DNA of 64,000 nt from Lagopus muta. Its lineage: Eukaryota; Chordata; Aves; Galliformes; Phasianidae. Position numbers and translations under genes: made by a program. Every line of letters starts with the position of its first letter. The first letter of the stretch is position 1. Under the pieces are notes generated by a model. The model had not been told where the DNA came from and did no database searches. It worked only from the letters and a program-made list of their open reading frames with translations. Shown here piece by piece: positions 1 through 11,135 of the stretch. The stretch spans positions 3,453,505 to 3,517,504 of the forward strand of contig NC_064434.1 in NCBI RefSeq assembly GCF_023343835.1, given 5' to 3'.

Positions 1-67
1 GGTCCTGAATTCAATGCTCAGCTCCCCCAGTGCCTCCAGGATGCTGCGGCTGAATTGCTCCCTTCTC
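1..67 (-). CDS. Possible partial exon of an unidentified minus-strand gene
   Basis: Read on the minus strand, a pyrimidine-rich tract ends in CAACAG at 68-73. It is followed by 67 bases that stay open in one frame to the window edge. That frame gives an amphipathic, protein-like peptide containing FSRSILEALGELSIEF. The splice phase would be 1 (one base plus 22 codons). I do not recognise the family. In human the next gene beyond PAQR8 is MCM3, but this peptide does not match what I recall of MCM3. An open stretch this short can occur by chance, so this is only a candidate. Confidence 0.2.
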
Positions 68-75
68 CTGTTGTG

Positions 76-368
76 CAAAAGCAAAGTAGAGCAATGAATA
101 ATAAATACTGCATTTCCAGGGAGGTCAGAATAGCCCAAATATAGATCCCCGGAGCTTTCGCGTTGCTATTTCTGTCTGCTCATCTGTTATCATGAGTTCT
201 GGTTGTTACTAAAGGCAGTGACAGCTGCCTCCTTTTATTCCTCATTTTCTTCCCTGCTACAAGCCTGGAAATCACCCATCTGCACACCAAGCACTGTCGT
301 TCTGCACCACCAGGGATGGGATCCCACTTACTGGGAGTGACCCCAGCCCTCAGCCACAGGACCCAAGC
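76..368. other. Intergenic or intronic sequence, nothing recognised
   Basis: No repeat, splice-bounded open frame or promoter-like motif stands out between the candidate edge exon and the first CR1. Confidence 0.5.
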
Positions 369-678
369 ATAGAATCACAGAATGGCCTGGGTTGAAAAGG
401 AGCACAATGCTCCTCCAGTCCCAACCCCTGCTGTGTGCAGGTTGCCAACCAGCAGCCCAGGCTGCCCAGAGCCACATCCAGCCTGGCCTTGAATGCCTGC
501 AGGGATGGGGCATCCACAGCCTCCTTGGGCAACCTGTTCCAGTGCCTCACCACCCTCTGGGGGAAAAACTTCCTCCTCATATCCAACCTAAACCTGCCCT
601 GTCTCAGTTTAAAACCATTCCCCCTTGTCCTATCTCTATCCACCCTTGTAAACAGCCGTTCCCCCTCCTGTTTGTACA
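369..678 (-). repeat. CR1 LINE 3' fragment
   Basis: This starts with the reverse complement of the CR1 tail (AGAATCACAGAATGG) and runs back through the 3' UTR-like part of CR1. It is 5'-truncated. It is nearly identical over its length to the copies at 56135 and 52724, so it belongs to a fairly young subfamily. Confidence 0.9.
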
Positions 679-930
679 CTCAGTCATTGCTTAGAGAAGT
701 GGTTGCCTGGCTTGGGAAGTTGCATGTGTGGCAATGTGAGGAAAGCACATTAGTAATTCTCATCTGACTGTGTATGCATATGACGGTGTATGCTTGCCTC
801 CACGAGGCAGAAAAGCCCTGAGTCCAAAGTTGTGCACTGTGGTCCGTGGTGATAGAAACTGCAGAAGGTGGCAAAATCCACTGTGTTCAGTGCTTCCCTT
901 GGGCTGGTTGGTGACCAAACATCCAGATGG

Positions 931-1386
931 GGAGTCCTCAGTACAGGAGAGATGTGGACCTGTTGGAGAGCATCCAGAGAGGGGCCCCAAAAATGGAACA
1001 GCTCTCCTATGAGCACAGGCTGAGAGAGCTGGGGCTGTGCAGCCTGGAGAGGGGAAGGCTGCAGGGAGACCTGAGAGCAGCCTGTCAGTATGTAAAGGAG
1101 GGGTGTAAGAAAGAAGGGGACAGACTCTTCAGCAGGGTCTGCTGTGACAGGACAAGGGGGAACGGTTTCAAACAAAAAGGGCAAGATTGAGACTGGATAT
1201 AAGGAAGAAGTTGTTTGCAGTAAGGGTGGTGATGAACTGGCAAAGGTTGCACAGAGAGGCGGTGGTGCCCCATCCCTGCAGACAGCCAAGGTCGGGCTGG
1301 ATGAGCACTGATGGAGCTGTGGGTGTCCCTGCTCACTGGGACAGATGGCTTTGAAGGGTCCCTTCCAACTCAAACCATTTTGGTGA
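931..1386 (+). repeat. CR1 LINE 3' fragment
   Basis: The fragment runs from a CR1 segment that starts with the words CAGTACAGGAGAGATGTGG to a degraded tail (CTCAAACCATTTTGG). It belongs to the same subfamily as the minus copy at 31540-32040. Long open frames on either strand here, including a 218-codon minus frame, come from the repeat. Confidence 0.88.
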
Positions 1387-1735
1387 ACAGCATCTCCCAC
1401 CCCCAAAATCAGAGGTTCCCATCCATTTTACCCCCTTGCAGACACCTGTTTGAGGATGGGGACCGGACAGGGTGAATTCAACCTGGCCCAACTGAGTCGG
1501 AACCTGCTGGGAGCAATCTCCAGAGCAAACAGAACCACGCCTGGGGTTTGTCCACGAGGGAGGGAAGCGGGTGATTCATTTCAGGGTGTAAAGTACCCCA
1601 AGCTTTCAGCTCAGTGCAGCTGGGAGCACAGCTGACACGTCACGGGGCAAGCAAACAAAGCGATACCCTCGAAGCGGCACCCACAGGAGCACAGACATAC
1701 ACAACTCGCTTCTCTCCCTGCGTCGCGTTCCGCCG
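1387..1735. other. Spacer before the CpG island
   Basis: Sequence between a CR1 tail and the CpG island, with nothing recognised in it. GC and CpG content rises toward the right end. Confidence 0.4.
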
Positions 1736-1930
1736 CACTTCCCGGCCGGCGGGGACAGCTCGGGGCGGGGCTGTGCGCATGCGCGCGGTGCCCGGAGGCG
1801 GCGGCCGCGGGACACGGCGGTGCGGTGCGGTGCGGTGCGGTGAGTGCGGGGACAGCGGGCTTCGTGGCGAACGTGGGGCGAAAGGAGAGGGAGGAGAACC
1901 GCTTCAGGTTCCGCGGTGATGGTTTGGGGG
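1735..1930 (+). promoter_or_regulatory. PAQR8: CpG island promoter, probably PAQR8
   Basis: A dense CpG stretch contains an Sp1-type box (GGGGCGGGGC, about 1762-1771) and a palindromic NRF1-type site (GCGCATGCGC, 1775-1784). It also has a short run of GGTGC repeats just before a strong splice donor. It has no TATA box, as is usual for CpG island promoters. It is assigned to PAQR8 because that is the next plus-strand gene and its coding exon begins with a splice acceptor rather than a promoter. The assignment is an inference; a divergent minus-strand transcript could also start here. Confidence 0.6.
1785..1839 (+). other. PAQR8: Probable non-coding exon 1 of PAQR8 (5' UTR)
   Basis: The exon end is placed at a perfect donor, GTGAGT, beginning at 1840 in the CpG island. 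The exon start is not visible and is set only approximately after the NRF1-type site. It would splice over about 9.3 kb to the acceptor ending at 11113. Mammalian PAQR8 likewise has 5' UTR exon(s) upstream of a single coding exon. cDNA evidence would be needed to confirm the join. Confidence 0.45.
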
Positions 1931-2104
1931 GTTTGGCTTCCCCGGGCTGTCTGCTGAGGGTTGCTGTTGGGTTTTCCTTAGGTGAGCATCTCGCTTCTGC
2001 GGGGAGATTGCAGGTGTCTTTATTCTGCACCGTGGGATGGAGATGTGGCTCGGTTGTTGGGTGCTGTGGGATGATCGGGGCTAGGAAACGAGTTCACCGA
2101 AGTG

Positions 2105-2268
2105 CTGACACAGGTTGCACAGAGAGGCGGTGGTGCCCCGTCCCTGCAGACAGCCAAGGTCAGGCTGAATGGGCTGTGAGCACTGATGGAGCTGTGGGTG
2201 TCCCTGCTCAGTGCACGGAGTGGGACAGATGGCCTTGAAGGGTCCCTTCCAACTCAAACCATTCTATG
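2105..2268 (+). repeat. CR1 LINE 3' end fragment
   Basis: A short 3'-terminal CR1 piece ending in CTCAAACCATTCTATGAG, in the putative PAQR8 intron 1. Confidence 0.88.
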
Positions 2269-3718
2269 AGGTACCCCTCCATGCCGGAGGGGCGCTTGGC
2301 TGGGAGATCACTGCATGGCCAGCGACCCGAAAGGCTGAGGATGGGGACGTGGGCGCCGCCGCGATGCTGCAGTCATGGAAAGGTCATGAGAAAGGACATT
2401 TGGATGTCCTGCGGGAGAGGAATGCGGGCTGCGGGGCTGTTTGTGCTCGCTGCTGGGGCAGGGAGGGGACGGCGAGCTGCCAAGCGCCCCGCTCCAGCTC
2501 TCAGCTCAGCTCGGAGGGGTGCAGGTATCACAAACAATTCCTAGAAGCACGGCCCTGCTGAGCCCAACCGCCCGCCTTTGCACATTTCCTCCCGCAAAGG
2601 TGTTGTTTAACGGCCCTGGCCTGAGGGAATCGCCGTTCTGCAGGCGTTGCTGCTTGCATGTATTTACATCGAAGCTGTGCCTGGAGCCAAGGAGATGCTT
2701 GTGTCCCTCTGTGCAGCAAACCCAGAGCACAGAAAGAGCATGTTGCCCTGGAAGGCTGCTAGGAGCCGTGATTTATGGGGCTGCATATGAGATCTGCAAG
2801 CTGGTGGCCGTACCTTATGTCCCCCAGGCGTTTATGCTTTAATTTTCCCCTAGCAAATCCCTAGCATCCCACGTTTGCAGGGGGAAATCAGCTATCCTCA
2901 CTTGCCATTGCTGAGGGCTTTGTGTGCAGCTGAAGGGCAGCTCTGCTCACCTCGGAGGACGGGCATAAGGACTTGGAGTGAAGGGAGGAGGGCAGCTCAC
3001 AGGGCTGGCACACAGCTGCAGGCTCTGCTTGCTGCCTCCCTCCCCCTCTCCCTGCTCGCAGCAGCGGCGGTGCCGCACGTGATGGATGGGCATTTTTTCC
3101 TGATGAGCCAAGCTCGAAAATCTGCAGCCTTCAAAATGTTTTTGAGCATCAGGCTCTTTGTGGGTGATGGCTTTTTTGTAGTAAAGCTGAGCAGCCTCAG
3201 CCTGGAGGCTCTGAGACATCTTCTAGCAATGCTTTTGGGGCAAAGAGGCCCCAGGGATGCTGTGTGCACGGCGATGGGAGGGAAGGATGCTGCACAGACG
3301 TGGCAGGAGGAGATGGAGGTTGTGAAAGCAAAATGCGGTTGAAACAAATCCAAATTCCCTTTTCAGCCTGTGGGGAGAAAAAATGGGCATTTCTGTGGCA
3401 CCATTCAGCTCAATCCAGTGCTGGCGTGCGAAGCGGGTCAGGTCAGCCACCCCACTCCATCACTGCATGACTGAATGACAGCTCGCTGGCAGGGTACAGC
3501 TGCCTGCATGCCTAAACCCTGTTTGCTCCAAAGCAAGGTGGAGTTTCCCAAATCAAATGTGGGTGGCTGCAACAAAACTCTGCTAGGAGTGTGCAAACAA
3601 GGTGGCAGGCACAGGTGACTGATGGGGAGTGTGCTTTGCTCTTGTTTCCGTAGGTCAGGGTGCTCCACCTGGTGGGTGCAGGCTGCTCCTTGGTGTCTCA
3701 CACCTACCTGAAAGCTTT

Positions 3719-3741
3719 GTGTGTGGGTGGGTGGGTGGGAG
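3719..3741 (+). repeat. (GTGG)n microsatellite
   Basis: A short GTGGGTGGGTGGGTGG tract in the putative PAQR8 intron 1. Confidence 0.8.
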
Positions 3742-3809
3742 AAACTGGTGAGTAAATGTAGAAAGGGCAAAGAACAAAGGTGTGGTGAGGTCAGAAGAAA
3801 AACCTGTGG

Positions 3810-4690
3810 GTCTGGTCTCATTCGACATCTTCATCAATGACCTGGATGGAGAGATAGAATGCAACCTCAGCAATGTTGCTGATGATACAGAGCTCGGAGG
3901 AGCGGCTGACACAGCAGAAGGCCATGCTGCCATTCAGAGAGATGTGGGCAGGCTGAGAGTTGACAGAGAGGAACCTGATGGGGTTCAGCAAGGGCGAGTT
4001 GACTTGCAGACATCAGTACAGGTTAGGGCTGATCTCCAGGAAAGGAGCTCTGCGGAGATTCAAGAATCTCAGTGTCTTGGTTGGCCGTGAGCCTGCAGTG
4101 TGCCCTGGTGGCCAGGAAGGCCAGTGGTTTGCTGAGGTGCATTGCACACAGCACGGCCAGCAGGGCAAGGGAGGTGATCGTCCCCTCTGCTCTGCTCTGG
4201 GGAGGCCACATCTGGAGCGCTGTGTCCAGTTCTGGGCTCCTCAGCTCAAGACAGACAGGGAACTGCTGGAGAGAGTCCAGTGGAGGCGGTTGGAGCATCT
4301 CCTGTATGAGGAAAAGTTGAGAGCCCTGGGGCTGTTCAGTCTGGAGGAGGGATCTTATCAATGCTTATCAATATCTCAAGTGTGGGAGTCAAGTGCGTGG
4401 GGCCAGGCTCTTTTCAGCGGTGCCCAGTGACAGAACAAAGGGCAGTGGGCACAAACTGGGACAATAGGGAGCTCCATACAAACATGTAGAAAAACAGCTT
4501 TCCTTTGTGGGTGATGGAGCACTGGCACAGGCTGCACAGAGAGGTGGTGGAGTCTCCTTCTCTGGACACATTCAGAACCAACCTGGATGCTTTCCTGTGT
4601 AATCTACTGTAGGAAAGTGCTTTGGTGGGGGTTTGGGCTAGATGATCTCCAGAGGCCCCTTCCAACCCTTGCACGTGATATCTGGGTTCA
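3810..4690 (+). repeat. CR1 LINE with remnant of the ORF2 reverse transcriptase end
   Basis: This is the longest CR1 piece in the window. Its first part translates to the recognisable C-terminal reverse-transcriptase region, with a degraded FADDT-type catalytic motif (VADDTELGG) and the words FDIFINDLDG. It then runs through the end of ORF2 into the 3' region, ending near CCTTCCAACCCTTG. The frame is interrupted and the copy is clearly old and inactive. Confidence 0.88.
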
Positions 4691-5211
4691 ATAATAAATC
4701 CCACATGCAAGTCTTTGGTTTCCTAACGTTGGGTACCCAACATACCTCAGGACCTTGCAGGGTGCTGTGTCCACAAAACTTTGCTGCAGAGCTTGTTGCT
4801 CCATCCCTACTCAATGCTCATGCTGCTGTCCCTGCTGCTCCCATCTCCTGGATCCAGCCCAAGGTGCAGGCAGTGCTGAGCTCACGTTGAGAGGCGCTCA
4901 TGGCTCCGCACAGCTCAACTGGCAGCCAGCCCAGCTGCTTTCTGACCAGAAATTGCAGGGGAGATGCCACCACCAGCAGCAAGGGAACCCTGCCATCTCC
5001 TACCATCCTCAATGGATGCTGTCCTGTCATCATCAGGCATTAATGTTCCATTGAACACAAACTTGGACAAACCCTGCTTCAGCTCTGTGCCGTGAGTATA
5101 TACAGAAAGGTAGAATTTGGGCTATGCGCTGTGAAATTTTCATTAGGTTACTTTGCTTCTTAGCAGAATTCAGATTACTTTCCAGCTTCCCCTTTCAAGG
5201 TCTCCAGTGAA

Positions 5212-5340
5212 TGATAGAATCCTTAAGGTTGAGGATCTCTAAGAGCCCTAAGTCAACTGTCAGCCCATCCCCACCATGCCTGCTGGCCATACCCACGTGT
5301 CCACAGTTCTGGAGCACCTCCAGGGATGGTGACTGCACTG
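5212..5340 (-). repeat. CR1 LINE 3' fragment
   Basis: A reverse-oriented CR1 tail (GATAGAATCCTTAAGGTTGA) that meets a plus-oriented CR1 directly on its right, giving a head-to-head pair. Confidence 0.75.
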
Positions 5341-5344
5341 TAAC

Positions 5345-5905
5345 ATCACTAAGAGACATGGTTTAGTGACGGGGTTCAGTAGGTAAGGTTGATGGTTGGA
5401 CTTGGTGGTGGGGCCTTGTGAGATCCAAGCTGAAGCACTGCGTACAGCTCTGGGCCCCAGCACAAGGACATGGAGCTGTTGGAGCGCATTCAGAGGAGGA
5501 CGTGAAGATGCTCAGAGGGTAGAGCACCTTTCCTATGGGGACAGGCTGAGACCTGGGTGTATTCAGTCTGGAGAAGTCTTTGAGGAGTTCTCATTGTGGC
5601 CTTCCAATGCCTCAAGGGGCCTCCGGGGAAGGTGGAAAGGACTCTGTCAGAAAGTGTAGTGATAGGACCAGAGGTAATGGCCTTAAACTATAAGAGGGGA
5701 GAAATAGATTGGGTGTAAGGAAGTAATGCTTCACAATGAGGAAGGCAAGGCAGTGGCACTGCTGCCCAGAGAGCTGTGGGTGCTCATCCCTGCCGTGCCC
5801 AAGGCCATGCATGGGGCTGTGGGCAGCCTGGGCTGTGGGAGGTCTCCCTGCCCATGGCAGGGCTTTATGTCCTTGCCAACCCAAACCATCCTGTGATTCT
5901 ATGAC
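5345..5905 (+). repeat. CR1 LINE fragments, nested or adjacent
   Basis: A short plus-oriented CR1 tail piece (GGTTTAGTGACGG and on) is followed by a longer plus-oriented CR1 that starts near 5390 and ends in CATCCTGTGATTCTATGAC. At least two insertions are joined here. Confidence 0.8.
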
Positions 5906-7900
5906 TTGATTATCTTGAAGGTATCTTCCATTGATGATTCTACGTCTATCTATATTGATCTATATTGATGATTCTATTCTTCTATGATTCTATATCGCCA
6001 GTTTCTTTCCGAAGCATCCCGACCCACACAGAGTCCCTGTTGGCTGAGTACTCATAACACAGCTCTTGGGCTGATGTGGATGTAACCGGGCACACAAACG
6101 TGTCAAGGAAAATAAAATATTCAGTGTAATGTTCTGTTCTGCAGTCCCAGCATGACCTGGTGTGGTACAGCAGCACATCAGGAGCACAACACCTAGCTCT
6201 CTTCAGGCAGATGAGGATTTTCTATGGTTCCATGATTCTATGATTTGTATTCTTCTTTAATACCGGGAGGTGGAAACCCAATTTGCAGAACATCTGAGCA
6301 CTTGGAGGACCTCCACTTTTCTGACGGTGCTGAGAGGATGCAGAATTGCTGCTATGAGCCATTCTAGGATCTCCATTTCTCATCTGTGTTTCCAAAACAG
6401 CAACCTGTGGTGCAGCCGATGGACTTTTGCACAGCTCTCAGATGAGTGGAATGCAGGAATTTGTTGTTACTTCCACGCCGTACACAACTGCTTTTCTTTA
6501 TAAACGCAGTGCATCTGTTAAAGACTTCCCCAGGGCCCTCTGGACCCCTCTGCTTTGTTTCCCAGGCATTGCTGCCTGTCTGGAAGCAGATGTGTGTGTG
6601 TCAATGCCTGATGCCCACGCAGCATCCTGCAAGCCAATACATGGAGCTGCTGCAGGCTGACTTACAGAGTTAACACCGAGGCCGGGCTGGTGGGAAAATC
6701 AGCCGTACCCTGCAGGAAATCTTCTCATTCAAACCCTTCCATTAGACTGCAACCAAAAGCAAAAGAGCTGGGAAAAAGCTCGAGTTTCCAATTACTTTGG
6801 AAGAAAGGGAGAGCAAAATTGGAACGGGATCGTTCCTCCTCTGGGCCGCGCTTCGTATTGTGGCTGCAATGATCCCCCCTGGGCACCGCTCACCCCCTCC
6901 TGGCAGCTCCGTCCCTGAACAAACGATACTTGGTTGCTTTTAATTGGGAGCAGCCAAAATAAGTGAAATCCCCCGGAGATGGGGGTGAGGAGGGGATGGC
7001 AGCGAGGCGCCCTGCTGATGAATGTGGCTTTCAGCTGCTCCGACACCCCCGCGGGAGGGAAAGAATAGGGGCTCTGTGAAGGCAAAACAGCCAGTGCCGA
7101 CCTTGGGGTTCCTCTCTCTTATTTTCTTGTTGTTATTCCCCTTCTCACTCCCTTTTCTTTAGTTGCTCGTTGCTTTGTCCATCACATGATGGCTGCAAAT
7201 TGCCAACTTGTTCTTGCTTCTCGGTGTCACAAGTTTGGTTTAAAATAAGCCTGCCGGATTCCTGATTTACTCACTGTTTGTCTGAGCACCGCATGTGTTT
7301 CTGGTGATTTCGGACTGTTAGCTTGAAAAAATGTCTGCCCCTCCTTCTGCACTGTAAAACCTGGTGTTTCCCAGCCAGGAAGAATCTCTGCTCTCAGTTC
7401 CCAGCCTTCCCCTAGCACTGCTCAAGGGCGATGCTTGCTGTATCCAAGCTGAGACCATGGCAAAATCCTGGTGTGCAAGCCAGAGCCAGCCTGTGCCTGG
7501 TACAGATGCTGCTGTCCCTTTCATATGCTCATCAGCATGCAAAGCAGGCATGCCAGGGGCAGTGGAAATCACAGCATGCCCCTTGCACCCATCTGCATCC
7601 TTGCACCCTGCTCTTTGCTTGTGCAATCCAGGCTTTGTCCAGGTCTTTCAGTTTCTGATGTCCCGGTGTCAGCACGAGTGTTTGTCTCCTCCATCTTTTG
7701 GGGAGCTCTGGGAGCCCTTTCTCCCTGCACCTTGTCATCATGAGCACCACTTTTGGTGCTTATGCACCTTCCTGGAGGGTTTTGCAGCATTGTGCTGAGT
7801 TGAGGTGAAGATGCAGCACTGAACCCCCTGCAGGAAACCCAGATCCTTGGACCATGCTTAATTAAAGGGATGCTGGGTGATGGAGTTCAAGCCACCATGC
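5906..7900 (+). other. Putative PAQR8 intron 1 sequence
   Basis: This begins with a degenerate run of GATTCTAT words (5935-5995) that probably grew from a CR1 tail. A second TCTATGGTTCCATGATTCTATGATT piece lies near 6218-6245. The rest is unique sequence with no supported exon. Confidence 0.45.
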
Positions 7901-7904
7901 TTGG

Positions 7905-8200
7905 GTTATATCAGAGCAAATGCTGGAAGTTAGGTGACAGGACAATGGGAAATGGTTCAGACTAAAAGAGGGCAAGTTTAAATTGGAAAAAGTTTCTTTG
8001 CTGTAAGAGTTGTAAGGCAGGAGCACAGGTTGCACAGAGAGGCAGTGGTGCCCCATCCCTGCAGACAGCCACGGTCAGGCTGGATGGGCTGTGAGCACTG
8101 CTGGAGCTGTGGGTGTCCCTGCTCAGCACAGGGAGTGGGCCTAGAGGACCCTTCCTGAAAGGTCTCTTCCAATTTGGACAGTTCTATGGTAAGCCCTCTT
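7905..8200 (+). repeat. CR1 LINE 3' fragment
   Basis: A CR1 3' region with the words GGTTGCACAGAGAGGCAGTGG and a degraded tail (GGACAGTTCTATGG). Confidence 0.85.
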
Positions 8201-8751
8201 GCTTGGGTCCCATCAGAGCAAATGGTGTGAGAGGCAGAAAACGCATGGGAGCAGGTGGACAGACAGGTAGATGAGTTTAGGATGCCCAAAGCGTTTCAGA
8301 GTCCATACTCACACCCTTCCGCATCATGTGGAGGCAGTGGATGCCTAGGCAAATAGAGGCAATCAGTACTGCTGCAGTACCAGGGCAGCCTGGTGGTGTA
8401 CTGGCAATGGGTTGGGGCTCTACACGATGCATGCTGACCCCAGAGAGCCTGTCCTTGAAGCAGGCATGCTGCTGCAAAATGGATCGTCCTGGTTGGGTTA
8501 TGGGATTGTGCCTCAAAACCCTGAGAAGCTGCTTTCCGTAGCTCAAAACTGCCTGTGCTGGAGGGACACCACCAGTTCATGGGGAGTTCTGCAGAGCCTG
8601 CCTGGGGATGTGAATACACACAGGCTTCATGTAGCCTCTTTGCACCTGGACCAGAAAGTCAAACATCATCTTAGTAGAACATGCATAAAGCCTTCCTGCC
8701 CTTCCCACCACACTCAGCCTCAAGTCCTGTCCAGCTCATCCACAAGAGATA

Positions 8752-8890
8752 CAGGATCACAGAACCACTGAGGTTAGAAAAGACTTTCAAGATGGTCCAG
8801 TCCAACCATTAACCTGCGTGTTGGCTCTGCCTAGGATGGAGATAGCTTTCCCCACAGCTGCCCATATAGTCTTGTGCTGTTGTACTTGAA
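8752..8890 (-). repeat. CR1 LINE 3' fragment, old
   Basis: A reverse CR1 tail (GATCACAGAACCACTGAGGTT) followed by a diverged 3' region. Confidence 0.7.
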
Positions 8891-10379
8891 GCTAGAACAG
8901 CATTCAGATAGGGCAACAGAGAGGGAGTATTGCAATCTGCATAGCCAGAGCTGCTCTCCTTGCCTGGGCTCTGCTTTATCCTGAAGCCGAGGTCTAGATT
9001 AAGTTGAATGAATGAGTTTTTTCTTTCTCCATCAGCAATAAGGAGTCAGAACAGACTGTATCAAATGAATGTGCCTTCATTGGAACTGGGGACAGGGAGT
9101 GTTGTCCATTTTTCACGCCATCCCCTCAGAGTTCAAATCTGCCTTCCCAAATGTTGGCACGTATCCCCTAGGAATACACAAGCTGCTGAATGAAGCACAT
9201 GTTCCATCATGGGTCTGCCCCCTTAGGACAGGAATAAAGGGAATCTGCCCATGTCAGACCCTCAGTGAGGGCTCTGCCTTCAGCTCTGCACAGCTGTGAC
9301 ACTACATTACTCCATTTTAGGAACCACCTTTCCTTCCAACTCTTGTAGGGTGGCTCCAGCAGACACAGCAGCCACTTTCTATGTGGCAAAGAAGGAAAAA
9401 AACCAAACAGGCCTGAGAGATGCTAACGAAGAAAGCCTGGAAAGCACAAGGAGAAAGAACTGGCTGGAAAATGCACTATGTCAGCTGTGACAGCTCCTAT
9501 CTGCTAGAACAAGGAAGTAAAGTGAAAATGTTTTGTCTGTTATCAGAAGCTTTGAGTTGTGAGGGGAAGTGGGACTTGCAAGTCAGTGCAGAGTCTGCTC
9601 AGACTTGGCTCTTTGTGCTATCTCACCCTGGGACTGTTCGTCAGCTCCCATCTCTGCTTTTACTTCCTCTTGGTTTTTAACATCATACGGTGTCCCCAGC
9701 TTGCTGAGGGCCTCCTGGTGTGTATCTGCTCAGAGCAGCCCTCTGCCTCTCACAGCAGATGCTACAAAAGAAAAATAAAGCATTTCCCACACTCATGCAA
9801 AATACTCATTAACATTTACTTACTTTCTGGTTGTCTCTATGCACTTGGGTGTAAATGAGCTTAGGAGTCCAGCTCCAGTCCTGCAAATATGCAGTGTTGG
9901 ATGGACACGAGTACAGAGCCTGCTTCATCAGCAGCAGATTCAGTCTAAGCACAGTCGTGTGTGATGAGTTCTTTTTTCTTCCTTTTTTTTTTTTAATGTA
10001 CTGTAAATGCCAGCAGGGAAGAGAAGCTTCTTGGGTGGAAGGGAAACAGGTTATTAGGGGTGAAGTCGGCACTGTGAGGTTATCTAGCCCAGCTCCTCTC
10101 ATTTCACTGTCATCTCCTGTCCTGCTGCCTCTTCCATAGGGGGGAATGAGGGCTGTGGAATTCTCTCCCCTCTGCCCAACTGATTGCTGCAGCCCTGGGC
10201 ATGCAACCCATCTGCAAATTATGTGGCAGGGAAGCCAGCCTTACTTGTAGCCTCCAGGATTTGGTTGCAAATCCACTTAAAGAAAAGCAAGTTACCCTTA
10301 GATGAATCGTCATGTCCTTGTTTTGTCCCTGAGTGGTTTGTTCTGGCTGAAAGGGTGAAAAACCCCCTTCACAGGTGCT
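8891..10379 (+). other. Putative PAQR8 intron 1 sequence
   Basis: Unique sequence with a poly-T run near 9983. There is no splice-bounded frame that I would call an exon. Confidence 0.4.
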
Positions 10380-10384
10380 TGAGA

Positions 10385-10650
10385 ATCATTTGAGTTGGAA
10401 GGGGGATTAAAGGCCATATGGTCCCACTCCCTGCAGTGAACAGGGACGCCTACAGCTCCATCGGGTGCTCAGAGCCCTGTCCAGCCTGACCTTGGGTGCC
10501 TGCAGGGATAGGGCACCCAGCACTGTGTTCCAGTGCTTCACTACTCTTATTGTAAAAAAAAACCTCCTTAAATGCAGTCTAAATCTCTCCTGGACTGTAA
10601 AATCTCCCCTAACTGCTTCTTGCACCCCCTTATTGGCAGCTAGCCCTAAA
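10385..10650 (-). repeat. CR1 LINE 3' fragment
   Basis: A reverse CR1 (GAGTTGGAAGGGGGATTAAAGG) running back to TCTAAATCTCTCC. Confidence 0.82.
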
Positions 10651-10827
10651 CATGCCCCATGAGACTGCCAAGGAGGTGGGGACTAAGGGCAGGATGTCAT
10701 GTTTCTGTTTCTATCTAATCTAGGCCGAACCACAGAGACATCCTCCTGTGTGCTGAATTCAGGTCTGCCTAGTCCAGAAAAGCCCTTTGCTTTGCCTCTC
10801 CAGGCAGGGCCTGCATCTTGATATCAC

Positions 10828-11040
10828 CACAGAATCGTGACGTTTGGAAAAGCAATCTGCAATCCCCGAGTCCAACTGCAGCTCACCCCACCACGCTCAC
10901 AGGCCATGTTCCTCACATCCCCACGGTTCCTGAACACCCCCAGGGATGGTGACCCATCACCTCCCCGAGCAGCCCGTTCCTGTGCATCCCCCTTGTTTCT
11001 GCGGATAAATTCTCCCTGGTATTTGCACCGTGCCTTGTCT
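10828..11040 (-). repeat. CR1 LINE 3' fragment near the PAQR8 acceptor
   Basis: A diverged reverse CR1 (CACAGAATCGTGACGTTTGG). It ends about 70 bases before the splice acceptor of the PAQR8 coding exon. Confidence 0.75.
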
Positions 11041-11135
11041 CACCCAGCGGCACTGCCACGTTCTTCTCCCAATGCCTTCCCATTAACATTTCCTCCTTCT
11101 CTCCTTCCTGCAGGGCACGAGGACGACGTCCCCCC

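Noticed and set aside
750-1406. A 218-codon minus-strand frame
   Set aside because: It is antisense to a CR1 piece; a similar peptide appears from the related CR1 at 31540-32040.
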